Shown: piece after piece, positions 31,681 through 40,971 of the stretch
Layout of the letters: every line of letters begins with the position of its first letter
Numbering within the stretch: position 1 is the stretch's first letter
Origin: JABDKH01 sp963768565
GTDB taxonomy: Bacteria > Bacteroidota > Rhodothermia > Rhodothermales > JABDKH01
DNA: 64,000 nt
Direction of reading: 5' to 3'
NCBI GenBank assembly: GCA_963768565.1
Contig: CAVYIO010000024.1
Coordinates: forward strand, 62,001 to 126,000
Made by a program: the position numbers and the translations under genes
Notes under the pieces: model-generated
Seen by the model: only the letters and a program-made list of their open reading frames with translations
Told to the model about the DNA's origin: nothing
The model's database searches: none

Positions 31681-32226
31681 ATGAGAATGTGGGATGCGAA
31701 TGAGGGTGCTTTGCTCCGAGCAACCGTGCCGGTGCTTTTGTTCTCGCTCCTGTTCGCCGGAGCGCTTCTGTCCGGATGCGCGGAAGCGGACCGCCCGCCC
31801 CGCGAAGCTGAAGTGAGAGCATTGATCGAACGGGCCGAGGGGTTGGCGGAAGATCGCAACCTCGAGGAATTTCGCGAGCTCATCTCCGAAGAATACAGCG
31901 ATTCGCGCGGCAACAACCGTGAGTCGGTTCTTCTGGTGTTGAACTACTATATGTCGGCGAATCGCTCGATTCATCTTCTCACCCGCGTACCGCAGATCAA
32001 CTTCGTCGACTCGACGCACGCTGACCTACTCGTTTTTGTCGCGATGGCGGGACGACCCATCACGGCGACGGACCAACTGTCAGGTATGAACGCCGATCTG
32101 TACCACGTCTTCACGTCGGTCGTCGAGGAGGATGACGGTTGGAAGATTTCCGCGGCCCGCTGGGCCCGTGGATGGGAAGCAGAGCTCGATGGCGGAACCG
32201 CGACCAACCCGCTCGACCGCCGCTAG
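31681..32226 (+). CDS. Lipoprotein with NTF2-like fold, unknown function
   Basis: A 181-residue lipoprotein. The signal peptide ends LLFAGALLSGC (lipobox LSGC). The mature part starts with a helix, VRALIERAEGLAEDRNLEEF, and REELI-type segments, then beta strands with ADLLVFVAMAG and DDGWKISAARWARGW. This order matches NTF2/SnoaL-like cone folds found in many secreted proteins of unknown role. No catalytic residue is assigned. An upstream in-frame ATG at 31681 is used; MRMWDANEG before the helix is a somewhat long n-region. Confidence 0.62.
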   Translation: MRMWDANEGALLRATVPVLLFSLLFAGALLSGCAEADRPPREAEVRALIERAEGLAEDRNLEEFRELISEEYSDSRGNNRESVLLVLNYYMSANRSIHLLTRVPQINFVDSTHADLLVFVAMAGRPITATDQLSGMNADLYHVFTSVVEEDDGWKISAARWARGWEAELDGGTATNPLDRR

Positions 32227-32280
32227 TCCTGGATCACGCTCGTATTTTCGAGCTCGGCTTCAATGACTCGAAGGGGTAAA

Positions 32281-33042
32281 ATGGCCATGAATGAATCGGT
32301 GCGAGTTACAGTCTGGAACGAGTATCTGCATGAGTTGGAGAACGACGTAGTTCGGGCGATCTACCCGGACGGAATACATGCCGTACTCGCGGCGGGTATC
32401 GCTTCGCGTAGCGGCTTCACGTGTCGGACCGCGACACTGGAGGAGCCCGACCATGGACTCACAGAGACCGTGCTCGACAGTACCGATGTACTCGTATGGT
32501 GGGGTCACAAAGCGCACGACCGCGTTGCCGATGATGTAGTCGATCGTGTTTACCAGAGTGTGTTGGCCGGCATGGGGCTGGTGGTGCTGCACTCGGGCCA
32601 TTTTTCGAAGATCTTTCGCCGCTTGATGGGGACCAACTGCTCCCTGAAATGGAGAGAGGCCGGTGAAAAGGAGCGTATCTGGAACCTGGCCCCGGCTCAT
32701 CCCATCATGGCGGGCATCGCCGATCATTTCGAACTGGATCGGGAAGAGATGTACGGGGAACGCTTTGACGTGCCGGAGCCGGAAGAGCTGCTTATGATTT
32801 CGTGGTTCCAGGGCGGCGAGGTGTTTAGATCCGGATGCACGTGGCGAAGGGGACACGGCCGCATTTTCTATTTCCGGCCCGGGCACGAAACGTATCCTAC
32901 CTATCACGACGAGAACGTGCTGCGCATCATCGCCAATGGATGCAGTTGGGCGCGGCGACGGGTGTCGATTGATACGCAGGATGCCCCGAATGCCGAGCCG
33001 CTGGAGGATGTACCCGATCAGGACAAAGATCCGATTCTGTGA
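32281..33042 (+). CDS. ThuA domain protein
   Basis: A 253-residue ThuA-like protein, a glutamine-amidotransferase-like fold. ThuA itself acts with ThuB in sugar-keto metabolism of trehalose and related glycosides. The start ATG 32281 follows AAGGGG. Family features are VRVTVWNEYLHELENDVVR, TDVLVWWGHKAHDRV, GLVVLHSGHFSKIFRRLMG and the C-terminal GRIFYFRPGHETYPTYH. The length is normal. A ThuB or other Gfo/Idh/MocA partner is not adjacent. It is cytoplasmic, with no signal peptide. Confidence 0.9.
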   Translation: MAMNESVRVTVWNEYLHELENDVVRAIYPDGIHAVLAAGIASRSGFTCRTATLEEPDHGLTETVLDSTDVLVWWGHKAHDRVADDVVDRVYQSVLAGMGLVVLHSGHFSKIFRRLMGTNCSLKWREAGEKERIWNLAPAHPIMAGIADHFELDREEMYGERFDVPEPEELLMISWFQGGEVFRSGCTWRRGHGRIFYFRPGHETYPTYHDENVLRIIANGCSWARRRVSIDTQDAPNAEPLEDVPDQDKDPIL

Positions 33043-33081
33043 TCCCCATGCGGGGCCTGCTCAACGCCGGAAGTACAGCCC

Positions 33082-33930
33082 TCAGGCCGAGCGTACGAAC
33101 TCCCGCCCGGTAGCGAAGCTCGACAGCACATACAGTTCGAGTCCGAAGGGTAGATAGCCCAGATATCCCGGCAGCGGCATCTCGAAGATGTACAGGAAGT
33201 CGACCCCCGGAGTGTAGTAGGTCCACTTCGGATACGAGTAATAATTCCAGAACTCCCAGAAGACGCCGCACAGGAGAGCGCCAAGGGCCAGTGACACGAC
33301 CGGTCGCCAGTCACCGTGGTTCAGATATCGGAAGATTGAGGGGCGGCCAAGCCACTGGTTAACAGGTTCCAACAGGAAGAACACGACGCCCCACACAAGC
33401 GGGTAGAAATATGTGGGCCATGCCCATACCAGCGCGGCTGAAAGGACTCCGAGGAAGATAAGGAGCAGCCTGAGAGACGGCGTGGATCGGATGACCGCCC
33501 TTTTGGGCAATGTGGATATCGACTTGAAGGACGCCACCAATTCCGTCGCTTCGAACACGGCGGGTATGACGGTGGAAAACGAGAGGGTTGCCAGGCCGAA
33601 GTATGCGAGGTCACTGAACTGCTCCCTCCCAACGTAGATCCAGTTGCCCGTCCTGAGATTGAACAGCTCGAAGAGCCACCACACGGGTGCCGAGACGACG
33701 AACAGCAGCGCAAAGTCCTTCCACGATCGCGTGATGATCGAGGTGCCTGTTCTTAGAAGCACTGCCGCATCGACGACGAGAGCGAAGCCGATCCATAATG
33801 GGGCGAAGAGAAGGTGGGTCCGAAGGCCCGGCAGCAACCAGTTCGCCGGCCAGCAAACCGCGATCAGCACGACACCGACCCAGCCGTGCACAGCCATTCG
33901 AGTCCACGCCATTTTGCGAAGTCGGCTCAT
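33082..33930 (-). CDS. Multi-pass membrane protein, unknown function
   Basis: A protein of about 282 residues with about seven to eight hydrophobic helices from ATG 33930 (an in-frame start at 33966 adds 12 residues). Distinct motifs are VWWLFELFNLRTGNWIY and, near the end, WEFWNYYSYPKWTYYTPG and LGYLPFGLELY, rich in aromatic residues. I recall similar proteins in Chloroflexota and Acidobacteriota without a function. No catalytic motif is evident. It lies downstream of transketolase on the same strand, about 140 bases after its stop, so co-transcription is possible but unproven. Confidence 0.7.
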   Translation of the reverse strand: MSRLRKMAWTRMAVHGWVGVVLIAVCWPANWLLPGLRTHLLFAPLWIGFALVVDAAVLLRTGTSIITRSWKDFALLFVVSAPVWWLFELFNLRTGNWIYVGREQFSDLAYFGLATLSFSTVIPAVFEATELVASFKSISTLPKRAVIRSTPSLRLLLIFLGVLSAALVWAWPTYFYPLVWGVVFFLLEPVNQWLGRPSIFRYLNHGDWRPVVSLALGALLCGVFWEFWNYYSYPKWTYYTPGVDFLYIFEMPLPGYLGYLPFGLELYVLSSFATGREFVRSA

Positions 33931-34068
33931 AGTCAATCGGATCACACGTGCCTTCTCCCGACGCAAACGTCAGGGAGCGAGGGTTTCAACGGCAGGGCAC
34001 GAACACCACCGGAGGGGATATGGCGTTGCGTCGAAAACGGCACGTGGCTGTCCTCCTCCGCCACCCTG

Positions 34069-36060
34069 CTAGCCTTTGAGAACAGACCTGGCCGACACAA
34101 GCACGTTGTCGACCGAAAACCCGAGCTTCTGCATCGCCACCTCACCCGGTGCCGACGCACCGAATCGATCGAGCCCGATGATTCGACCACCCGGCCCCAC
34201 ATATCTGTCCCAGCCAAGCGTAACACCGGCTTCAACCGACAACCGCGCCGTGACGGATGGCGGCAACACCGAATCTCGATATTCCCTCGACTGCTCAGCG
34301 AACAACTCCCACGACGGCATGCTTACGACGCGCACGGTGCGGCCCTCTTTCTCAAGTGTGGCCGCGGCGTCGAGGAGCAGGTGCACCTCGCTGCCGGTTC
34401 CCATCATGATGATGTCCGGAGTGGAACTCGTTTCGTGCAGTATGTACGCACCTTTCTCCAGATCCCGGGCCCTGCCGCGCGCATTGCCTGTGATCACGGG
34501 AAGCTTCTGGCGGGTCAACAGCAGGGCGACCGGTCCGCGACGCTGCAGTGCCACGCGCCAGGCCTCGACAGTTTCGTTCGCATCGGCCGGTCGGATGACC
34601 GTCAGCCCCGGTATCGCGCGCAGCGCCGCAAAGTGCTCGACCGCCTGGTGGGTAGGGCCGTCTTCACCCAGCCCGATCGAGTCGTGCGTAAAGACGTAGA
34701 CTACCGGCACCTGCATCAGCGCGCTCAGGCGAAGGCTCGGGCGCAGATAGTCGCTGAACACAAGGAACGTGGCGCAGTACGGGCGGACGCCGCCGTGAAG
34801 AGCGAGTCCGTTCGATATCGCTGCCATCGCGTGCTCGCGAACACCAAACCTCAGATAGCCGCCGGCTGGAGTCGCCTTAGAAAAATCGGAGTGCGTACTG
34901 ACACGCGTGTTGTTCGATGGTGTGAGATCGGCCGAACCCCCGATCAGGTTTCCAAGCACCGGCTGGAGGGCCTCAAGCGTCTTCCCACTTGCCGACCGTG
35001 TCGCCAGCTTCTCACCAGCGTCAAAAGACGGAAGCGCGCTGTCCCAACCTTCGGGCAGCTCGCCGGCCAAAAACCTGCGCAACTGCTCTCCATCTTCAGG
35101 AAACTCCCGGACGTAAGAGTTAAACAGACGGTCCCATCCAGAAGCGAGTTCGCGGCCTTCGTCGACGGCCGATCGGGTACGGGTCAGGACATCGTCCGGG
35201 ATGTAGAACGTCTTGTCCGCGGGCCAACCCAGGTTCTCTTTCGTGCGCTTGACTTCTTCGTCGCCGAGAGGGGAGCCATGAGAGGCCGCCGTGTTTTGCT
35301 TGGCCGGACTGCCGTAGCCGATTACGGTCTTTACGCAGATGATGGACGGCCGATCTGTCTCATCGCGTGCCCGCTGGATGGCCTCGTCAATGGCCTCGAG
35401 ATCGTTTCCGTCATCGACCGACTGGACGTGCCATCCGTACGCCGCGAAACGCTCCGGCACGTTCTCGCTGAAGGCCAGCGACGTGCTGCCGTCAATCGAG
35501 ATGCCGTTGTCGTCGTAGAGATACACGAGTTTGCCCAGTCCCAGGTGACCGGCCAGCGACGCCGCCTCGTGAGACACGCCTTCCATCAGATCACCGTCCG
35601 ACACGATCGCATACGTGTGGTGGTTGAAGATCTCGAATCCGGGCCTGTTGAATCGCGCCGCCAGATGCCGCTCGGCGACGGCCATCCCGATACCGTTGGC
35701 GAAGCCCTGGCCGAGCGGGCCGGTTGTCGTCTCGACTCCGGGCGTATGGCCGGCTTCCGGGTGACCGGGCGTCATTGAATCCCACTGGCGGAAGTTCTTG
35801 ATTTCGTCGAGCGGCAGATCATATCCCGTCAGGTGCAGCAGGGCGTACAGAAGCATCGAGCCATGACCCGCGGAGAGGACGAAGCGATCACGGTCCGGCC
35901 AGTCGGGTTGTTGCGGACTGTGCTTCAGGTGGCGACTCCACAGCACGTGAGCCATGGCGGCGCAACCCATCGGCATGCCCGGGTGACCCGAGTTGGCTTG
36001 TTGCACCGCATCGACGGCCAGGAAACGAATGGTATTGACGGTCAGCGCGTCCAGATTCAT
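34069..36060 (-). CDS. tkt: Transketolase
   Basis: A thiamine-diphosphate enzyme of 663 residues that moves two-carbon units between sugar phosphates in the pentose-phosphate pathway. The start ATG 36060 begins MNLDALTVNTIRFLAVDAVQ; the open frame continues to 36075. Motifs are ANSGHPGMPMGCAAMA, DRFVLSAGHGSMLLYALLH, the ThDP/Mg site VSDGDLMEGVSHEAASLAG with YDDN, and the pyrimidine domain GLHGGVRPYCATFLVFSDY followed by HDSIGLGEDGPTHQ. The C-terminal domain ends VLVSARSVLKG. The length is normal. A very long open frame on the other strand is a GC-driven shadow. Confidence 0.97.
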   Translation of the reverse strand: MNLDALTVNTIRFLAVDAVQQANSGHPGMPMGCAAMAHVLWSRHLKHSPQQPDWPDRDRFVLSAGHGSMLLYALLHLTGYDLPLDEIKNFRQWDSMTPGHPEAGHTPGVETTTGPLGQGFANGIGMAVAERHLAARFNRPGFEIFNHHTYAIVSDGDLMEGVSHEAASLAGHLGLGKLVYLYDDNGISIDGSTSLAFSENVPERFAAYGWHVQSVDDGNDLEAIDEAIQRARDETDRPSIICVKTVIGYGSPAKQNTAASHGSPLGDEEVKRTKENLGWPADKTFYIPDDVLTRTRSAVDEGRELASGWDRLFNSYVREFPEDGEQLRRFLAGELPEGWDSALPSFDAGEKLATRSASGKTLEALQPVLGNLIGGSADLTPSNNTRVSTHSDFSKATPAGGYLRFGVREHAMAAISNGLALHGGVRPYCATFLVFSDYLRPSLRLSALMQVPVVYVFTHDSIGLGEDGPTHQAVEHFAALRAIPGLTVIRPADANETVEAWRVALQRRGPVALLLTRQKLPVITGNARGRARDLEKGAYILHETSSTPDIIMMGTGSEVHLLLDAAATLEKEGRTVRVVSMPSWELFAEQSREYRDSVLPPSVTARLSVEAGVTLGWDRYVGPGGRIIGLDRFGASAPGEVAMQKLGFSVDNVLVSARSVLKG

Positions 36061-36378
36061 CAGCGGAGGGGGCAAGGTTGGTGGCTTCTCTCGGTGTCGG
36101 GTCAGGTGATTTCCGTGGCCGAATCCCGGTGATTCGGACAGGGCAACTTACTCCGCGCGGGATATCCGTTGGAAGGCCTGAGTCGCATTTGACGTCATTT
36201 CACTCAGATTTGAGATAGGCGGCATCCGATTCGTCCCCAATCCCATCCCAATTCGGATCGAGCTGCGGAAATCGTCGCCGACCACGCGCCCGGACTTGCC
36301 AGTCCGTCTCGCTTCACGGTACCTTCGCAAATTATGCGCAAGTGCTCGACCCATCACTCTCAGAAAACCTCCGGTACC
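36061..36378. other. Divergent intergenic region upstream of tkt
   Basis: About 320 bases between the tkt start and the tail-collar gene. It must hold both promoters, but I see no clear consensus. One small open frame on the minus strand (36148-36357) lacks a convincing start context and protein-like features. Confidence 0.45.
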
Positions 36379-37056
36379 ATGCGATTACTAAGACGCTTAC
36401 TTGGCCCAACGTCGGACGAGGACCATTCTCGACGTCGATTCATTCGGTCTCTTGGTCTTTTTTCAGGTCTGGGCTTGTTCGGGTTTGCCCGATCGGCTGA
36501 TGCAGCTTCGGACCAGACGACCGGACCCGCTACCGTCAGCGCCGACCCGTTCATCGGAGAGATCATTATGTTCGCCGGAAATTTTGCACCGCGCGACTGG
36601 GCGTTTTGTGACGGCCAGCTACTTCCCATCGCCCAGAACCAGGCGCTGTTTTCGATTCTCGGGACGACCTATGGTGGTGACGGGCGCACGACGTTTGCGC
36701 TCCCGGACCTTCGCGGACGATTCCCGATGCACGCAGGCAGTGGTCCGGGTCTGACTCAGCGCCGCCTCGGCGAGAAGGGCGGGACAGAAACTGTTGCTCT
36801 CACCGTTGCGGACATTCCGGCCCACACACACCCGTCGAATGCCAGCACGAGCGAGGGCGCGTTTGACAGCCCGCAGGATGCGGTGCCCGGTCGGCCGGCG
36901 TCTGGAATACCTCAGTACGCCGCGGCTCCGAATACGACGATGGCGGCAGGCGCAATCGGAACGGCGGGAGGCGATCGCCCGCACGATAACATGCCGCCCT
37001 TCGTCGGGATTAACTACATCATTGCGCTATTCGGTCTTTTCCCTTCGCGCAATTGA
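36379..37056 (+). CDS. Tat-exported phage tail-collar (Mdp-like) protein
   Basis: A 225-residue protein. The N-terminus has a twin-arginine signal, HSRRRFIRSLGLFSG, ending near SADAA. The mature part is a tail-collar domain: FIGEIIMFAGNFAPRDWAFC, then DGQLLPIAQNQALFSILGTT, YGGDGRTTFALPDLRGRFP and the end PFVGINYIIALFGLFPS. This pattern is found in microcystin-dependent proteins (MdpB type) and phage tail collars. No other phage gene is nearby, so it is a standalone secreted or surface protein. Export by Tat implies folding before secretion, perhaps as a trimer or with a cofactor. Confidence 0.85.
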   Translation: MRLLRRLLGPTSDEDHSRRRFIRSLGLFSGLGLFGFARSADAASDQTTGPATVSADPFIGEIIMFAGNFAPRDWAFCDGQLLPIAQNQALFSILGTTYGGDGRTTFALPDLRGRFPMHAGSGPGLTQRRLGEKGGTETVALTVADIPAHTHPSNASTSEGAFDSPQDAVPGRPASGIPQYAAAPNTTMAAGAIGTAGGDRPHDNMPPFVGINYIIALFGLFPSRN

Positions 37057-37098
37057 TTCGCAGGCCCCACCATAATCTCACCCTGGTCCGAATAAACC

Positions 37099-38679
37099 AT
37101 GAGATATCCTGTTGCAGTTGTTCTATGTCTGGCGGCCGTTGCGACCGCTCCCGATCTCCACGCTCAAATTGTAAGTGAGCAAGAGATCAGTGCCACAGAG
37201 GGAAACCTGGGCAGTAGCCTCCTTTCGTTTTCAGATTTCTTCGGCAGCTCCGTCGCGTCGGTCGGAGATATTGATCGTGACGGCGTCCTCGACCTGGCGG
37301 TGGGGGCAGAAGGTGACGATGGGGGCGGCAGGGACGCAGGGGCCGTGCATCTGCTGTTCATGAAACCGGACGGCACGGTTGGCTCGGCCGTAAAGTGGGG
37401 AGCCTTTGAGCTGCCGTCCGGAGCTCTGGACCCCGGAGACTACTTCGGATCCTCAGTGGCCGGGCTGGCCGATCTGAACGGAGATGGCTTTCGGGATGTG
37501 GCCGTCGGGGCAAGGGGCGACGACGACACGTCGGACGGGCCGGGCGAGAGTTCGGGAGCGGTCTGGATCCTGTTTCTGAATGAGGCGGGAAGTGTCATCG
37601 GCAGCCAGAAGATCAGTGAGGTCGAAGGGGGATTCACCGGCACGCTTGACGCGGGCGATCTGTTTGGCAGAAGTGTCGCATTTCTGGGCGACATCGGCGA
37701 GGATGGCACGAAGGAAATCGCTGTCGGAGCGCCGGGAGACGATGATGGAGGATCGGATCGAGGTGCGGTATGGGTCCTGTCACTCAACGCGGACGGTACT
37801 GTCGCAGAGTCCGACAAGATCAGTGACGGCAATGATCTTGCTGCGGATGCGCTCTCCGACTATGGTGCGTTTGGGACGGCGGTAGTGCGCCTGGCAGCGC
37901 CCGACACCGACGGGCTGCCGGTCGCGATCGGTGCACCGTTCTCAAAAGATCGTCATGGTGAGTTCTGGTTTACCGAACTCCGTCCCGGCGTGACCGTAGC
38001 CGAGGCGACCGTTATCAGTGACGCGGCCGGCGATCTGGTGGGCATGATTAACGCGGGTGATCATTTCGGGCGGTCTCTTGCTGCTCCCGGTGATCTGGAC
38101 GGCGACGGGCTGTTCGATGTGATTGTCGGCGCCCCGGGAGGAGACGACGCGGGGGATGAGGCCGGCCAGTTCTGGTTCGTGGGCCTTGAGCCCGGCGAGT
38201 ATTCCGCGACGGCGGGAGGATTCACGGGAAGGCTGGAGGCCGGTGACCGTTTCGGTCAGGCCCTCGCGGCGATCGGAGATCTCGATGCGAATGGCAAGGT
38301 GGACTATGCCGTCGGTGCTCCATTTGGTAACGACGGCGTGGAGAACTCGGGCTCGGTGTACATCCTTTTTGATGACCGCGCGAATCCGGTCGCGGTAGAC
38401 GATGCACTACCTGAGCAGGACGTATTTGTCGAACCGTATCCGAATCCACTGGCTGGTGACGGGGTCTTCCAGGTTCGACTTGCCGCGGATCGATATGTGC
38501 GCATAGAAGTCTTCGATATTGTGGGTCGGATGGTCGCGACGGTTCACGATGGACCGCTCCGTGCCGGCACGCGGTACCAACTGCCGGTGAGCGTCAGCAG
38601 TTGGCCAAGTGGCACGTACGTGTACCGGATTACGAGCGATCAGGCCGTGTCCGGCAGCTCCTTTGTGGTCGCAAGATGA
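37099..38679 (+). CDS. FG-GAP repeat protein with T9SS C-terminal sorting domain
   Basis: A 526-residue secreted protein. The signal peptide MRYPVAVVLCLAAVATAP is followed by at least six integrin-type FG-GAP repeats, for example FFGSSVASVGDIDRDGVLDL, FGRSVAFLGDIGEDGTKEI and FGQALAAIGDLDANGKVDY. They fold as a calcium-binding beta-propeller. The last 80 residues (VEPYPNPLAGDGVFQVRL, then YVRIEVFDIVGRMVATVHD and WPSGTYVYRI) are a type A C-terminal sorting domain for the type IX secretion system. The protein is therefore cell-surface attached or released. It follows the tail-collar gene by 42 bases and may be co-transcribed with it. Confidence 0.92.
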   Translation: MRYPVAVVLCLAAVATAPDLHAQIVSEQEISATEGNLGSSLLSFSDFFGSSVASVGDIDRDGVLDLAVGAEGDDGGGRDAGAVHLLFMKPDGTVGSAVKWGAFELPSGALDPGDYFGSSVAGLADLNGDGFRDVAVGARGDDDTSDGPGESSGAVWILFLNEAGSVIGSQKISEVEGGFTGTLDAGDLFGRSVAFLGDIGEDGTKEIAVGAPGDDDGGSDRGAVWVLSLNADGTVAESDKISDGNDLAADALSDYGAFGTAVVRLAAPDTDGLPVAIGAPFSKDRHGEFWFTELRPGVTVAEATVISDAAGDLVGMINAGDHFGRSLAAPGDLDGDGLFDVIVGAPGGDDAGDEAGQFWFVGLEPGEYSATAGGFTGRLEAGDRFGQALAAIGDLDANGKVDYAVGAPFGNDGVENSGSVYILFDDRANPVAVDDALPEQDVFVEPYPNPLAGDGVFQVRLAADRYVRIEVFDIVGRMVATVHDGPLRAGTRYQLPVSVSSWPSGTYVYRITSDQAVSGSSFVVAR

Positions 38680-38783
38680 AAATCACGAGAATGTGCGATT
38701 TTCCACATCATTTGATTGATTTTCGGAACAAGTTGAGGCACTGGCTCTTCTTAGAGAAACAAGTCAAAGAATGAGGTTGGAAC

Positions 38784-39080
38784 GTGGAAGATGTTGGTAA
38801 GAGGCGGACGAAACTGGAGTCGGATCTGCTGGATCTCAAGAGGCAGTTCATGGACAAAGTGCGTATCGTCGAGCGCTTGAGCGTGGACGTGCGCCGCCTG
38901 GAAGGCCTTGCTGCGCTCTCTAGATATCAGCGCTCAGAGTTGGAACGCCTCAAGCAACACATCGATGAGCACTCGGACGCCGTAAGGTCGATCAGGCAGG
39001 CCACGGACGAGCGCCGAGCCGAATACGCAGAACTGCAGAGAACCACGACGACCCGGCAGCGAAGCACGACGACGAGTTAA
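38784..39080 (+). CDS. Small coiled-coil protein, unknown function
   Basis: A 98-residue protein starting at GTG 38784, with GAGG about 9 bases upstream. It is nearly all helix and coiled coil (LESDLLDLKRQFMDKVRIVE, then QRSELERLKQHIDEHSDAV) and ends in a Thr/Arg-rich tail. It has no signal peptide or membrane segment. I do not recognise the family. It stands alone after an AT-rich 100-base leader. Confidence 0.55.
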   Translation: MEDVGKRRTKLESDLLDLKRQFMDKVRIVERLSVDVRRLEGLAALSRYQRSELERLKQHIDEHSDAVRSIRQATDERRAEYAELQRTTTTRQRSTTTS

Positions 39081-39152
39081 TCTGCCCGATCCCGGGACGA
39101 CGCGAACCACGTCCACATCTTCGACCCCGTCAGCCAGTCGAGTTCAGATGCG

Positions 39153-39713
39153 TCAAGCGGGCCACAGCCATCCGAATGCACCGGCGGTAACCAGCGCGTA
39201 GACGAGTCCGTCGAACACGGACTTCAACGTTGCACTCCACGACTTCTTGTACCAGATGGAATTCTGTACGAGTGCCAGGGAGTAACCGACGAACGCCGTG
39301 CAACCGGCAAACCGGAACACCTCGAGATAGTCCGCCCCGGCAGGTACAGCCCGGCCCGCAATGTACGCGGCGAAGATTCCGACGATCAGGCTGTAGACGA
39401 ACCATTGGATAAGGCTGCTCGTCATGTTGCCCATGCCGTTGGGCAGGACGTGCATAAAGACCACCGGACCTTCATCTGCTCTGGCTTTGAACTCGTCGGT
39501 GTTTCTCTCCTTGTTGTCGGCCGCGTACGGAATGATGTAGTCGCCCGTTGGAATGTTGAACTTCCGTAATGCGGACCGCACTTCGCCCTCCGACGGCACA
39601 CCACCGAAGTCAGAATTATGGTACGAGAACACCATGTGCAAGATGGAGCTCACGATGAAGACGAACACGGCTGCGACGAGGATCGGAAGCCAGAGAGCTA
39701 AGACAGAGACCAT
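39153..39713 (-). CDS. Conserved membrane protein, unknown function
   Basis: A 186-residue membrane protein from ATG 39713, chosen for the GGGGGA upstream and because it starts directly at helix 1 (LALWLPILVAAVFVFIVSSI). A soluble segment with FGGVPSEGEVRSALRKFNIP and GPVVFMHVLPNGMGNMTSSL follows, then three more helices ending in FDGLVYALVTAGAFGWLWP. The same layout occurs in uncharacterised proteins of Acidobacteriota and Pseudomonadota, as far as I recall. No motif suggests activity. Confidence 0.68.
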   Translation of the reverse strand: MVSVLALWLPILVAAVFVFIVSSILHMVFSYHNSDFGGVPSEGEVRSALRKFNIPTGDYIIPYAADNKERNTDEFKARADEGPVVFMHVLPNGMGNMTSSLIQWFVYSLIVGIFAAYIAGRAVPAGADYLEVFRFAGCTAFVGYSLALVQNSIWYKKSWSATLKSVFDGLVYALVTAGAFGWLWPA

Positions 39714-39870
39714 GACGATTCCCCCTGTTTGGTGAGCCGAGGCGGGCGGGAGCCGATGAAGGCGTGCCCCGATAACCCGAATGAACGGGTTTTCGACGTG
39801 ACTCTCAAGTATCCTTATCGAAACCATCCCGGCAATTCAATCGTAGCGGGGCCAAAGGGGAGTCAGAATA

Positions 39871-40050
39871 ATGGGATCGAATACAGAGCGCTTGCGCCGG
39901 CTAATCAAGTCGGGAGGCGGGAAACTGGTCGTTGTAGGTGCAATTGCGGGTGGCGGAGCCGGTCTTCTGGTCGGAGGTCCGCTGGTCGGGCTGGCCATCG
40001 GTGTGGTCACAGGATTTGCGGTTGAAGCTGCCCGCCAGAAGAAGCCATAG
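39871..40050 (+). CDS. Small glycine-zipper membrane protein (59 aa)
   Basis: A short open frame: ATG at 39871, with AAGGGGAG about 9 bases upstream, and a TAG ending at 40050. The product has a basic N-terminus (NTERLRRLIKSGGGKL). One or two Gly-rich hydrophobic helices follow (VVVGAIAGGGAGLLVGGPLV, then GLAIGVVTGFAVEAARQKK), with the spaced glycines of a glycine zipper. It has a good ribosome site and composition, so I think it is real. The function is unknown; such proteins are often envelope or stress proteins. Confidence 0.6.
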   Translation: MGSNTERLRRLIKSGGGKLVVVGAIAGGGAGLLVGGPLVGLAIGVVTGFAVEAARQKKP

Positions 40051-40113
40051 GATGGTGGGCGTGGGAGAGAGGCAGTGGGTTTCGTCTCACTGACCTGGCG
40101 CTCGGGAGGAGAT

Positions 40114-40864
40114 TCATCCGAACGCTGTGAAGACCATCTTCAGTCCGGCGATCAGGAGTACGAGCGCGAGCAGCCGCCGTACCATCGGCAGTGGCAGGCG
40201 ACGACTACCGAGTTCTGCCCCGACAAGTCCTCCGACGACTACGGTCACCGCCAGTACCGGCAGGAAGTCCGGCAGACCCGCGCCCTGCGATACGTAGCCT
40301 GCGAGTCCGGCGATCGAGTTGACGAGAATGAACGCCGCCGCTACACCCGATGTCGTTCGCGTATCGCACCATCCGCCGAGAAGAAGAATCGGACTCAGGA
40401 AGATCCCCCCGCCGACGCCGGTAAGACCGGACAACAAACCGATTCCTCCGCCTGTGACCAGCGATGCGGACCGCGGCATCGAACGGGTGACGTCCGGGAG
40501 TGCGCCCCTGCTGCTCTTATAGAGCCGGAAGGCCGCGTACAGCAGGGCAGCGCCGACCAGTGGCATGTAGACGTGCACCGGCAGTTCGATCGCGCCGCCG
40601 ATAAAGGCTGCCGGGATGGACGTCACGACAAAAGGCCACAAGACCGTCCACGAGAACCAGCCGGCCCGCCAGTACTTGTAAAGTCCAATTGACGCGACGA
40701 TGATGTTGAGCGCGAGAGCCGTCGGTCGCATTGCGGCGGCATTGACCGACAGCAGCGCCATGGCGGCGAGATAATCCAGACGCGCCACCGTGCCCGACCG
40801 ACGCGTACAGGGTCGATATCGCCAGAACAAGAACGGCAAGTGTGACGAGTGTCGTCAGTTCCAT
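40114..40864 (-). CDS. TauE/SafE (TSUP) family permease, one frameshift
   Basis: A sulfite/anion exporter-type permease (TauE/SafE, DUF81). The ATG at 40864 begins MELTTLVTLAVLVLAISTLY, with the first hallmark ASVGHGGASGY. A +1 base near 40775 shifts the frame, and the rest continues LAAMALLSVNAAAMRPTAL. The second hallmark is SGLTGVGGGIFLSPILLLGG. Corrected length is about 249 residues with about eight helices, normal for the family. The substrate is not predictable (sulfite, sulfoacetate or other organosulfur anions in known members). The Fpg/Nei gene follows upstream on the same strand, 107 bases away. Confidence 0.88.
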
Positions 40865-40971
40865 CTACATCGGGCTGGATTGATCACGTCGGGCAATGAG
40901 GTCGGGCGTCGCCGATGCAAGAAACGGCACGTGCTCGACCGGTGCCAGCGCAATGGGTTCGACCTTGACAG

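Noticed and set aside
33814..35778. A 654-residue open frame on the + strand
   Set aside because: It is fully antisense to transketolase, has no family pattern and is rich in Arg/Gln/Asp in the manner of GC-driven shadow frames.
36379..37056. Prophage remnant because of the tail-collar domain
   Set aside because: No other phage gene, integrase or attachment repeat is near, and the protein has its own export signal.
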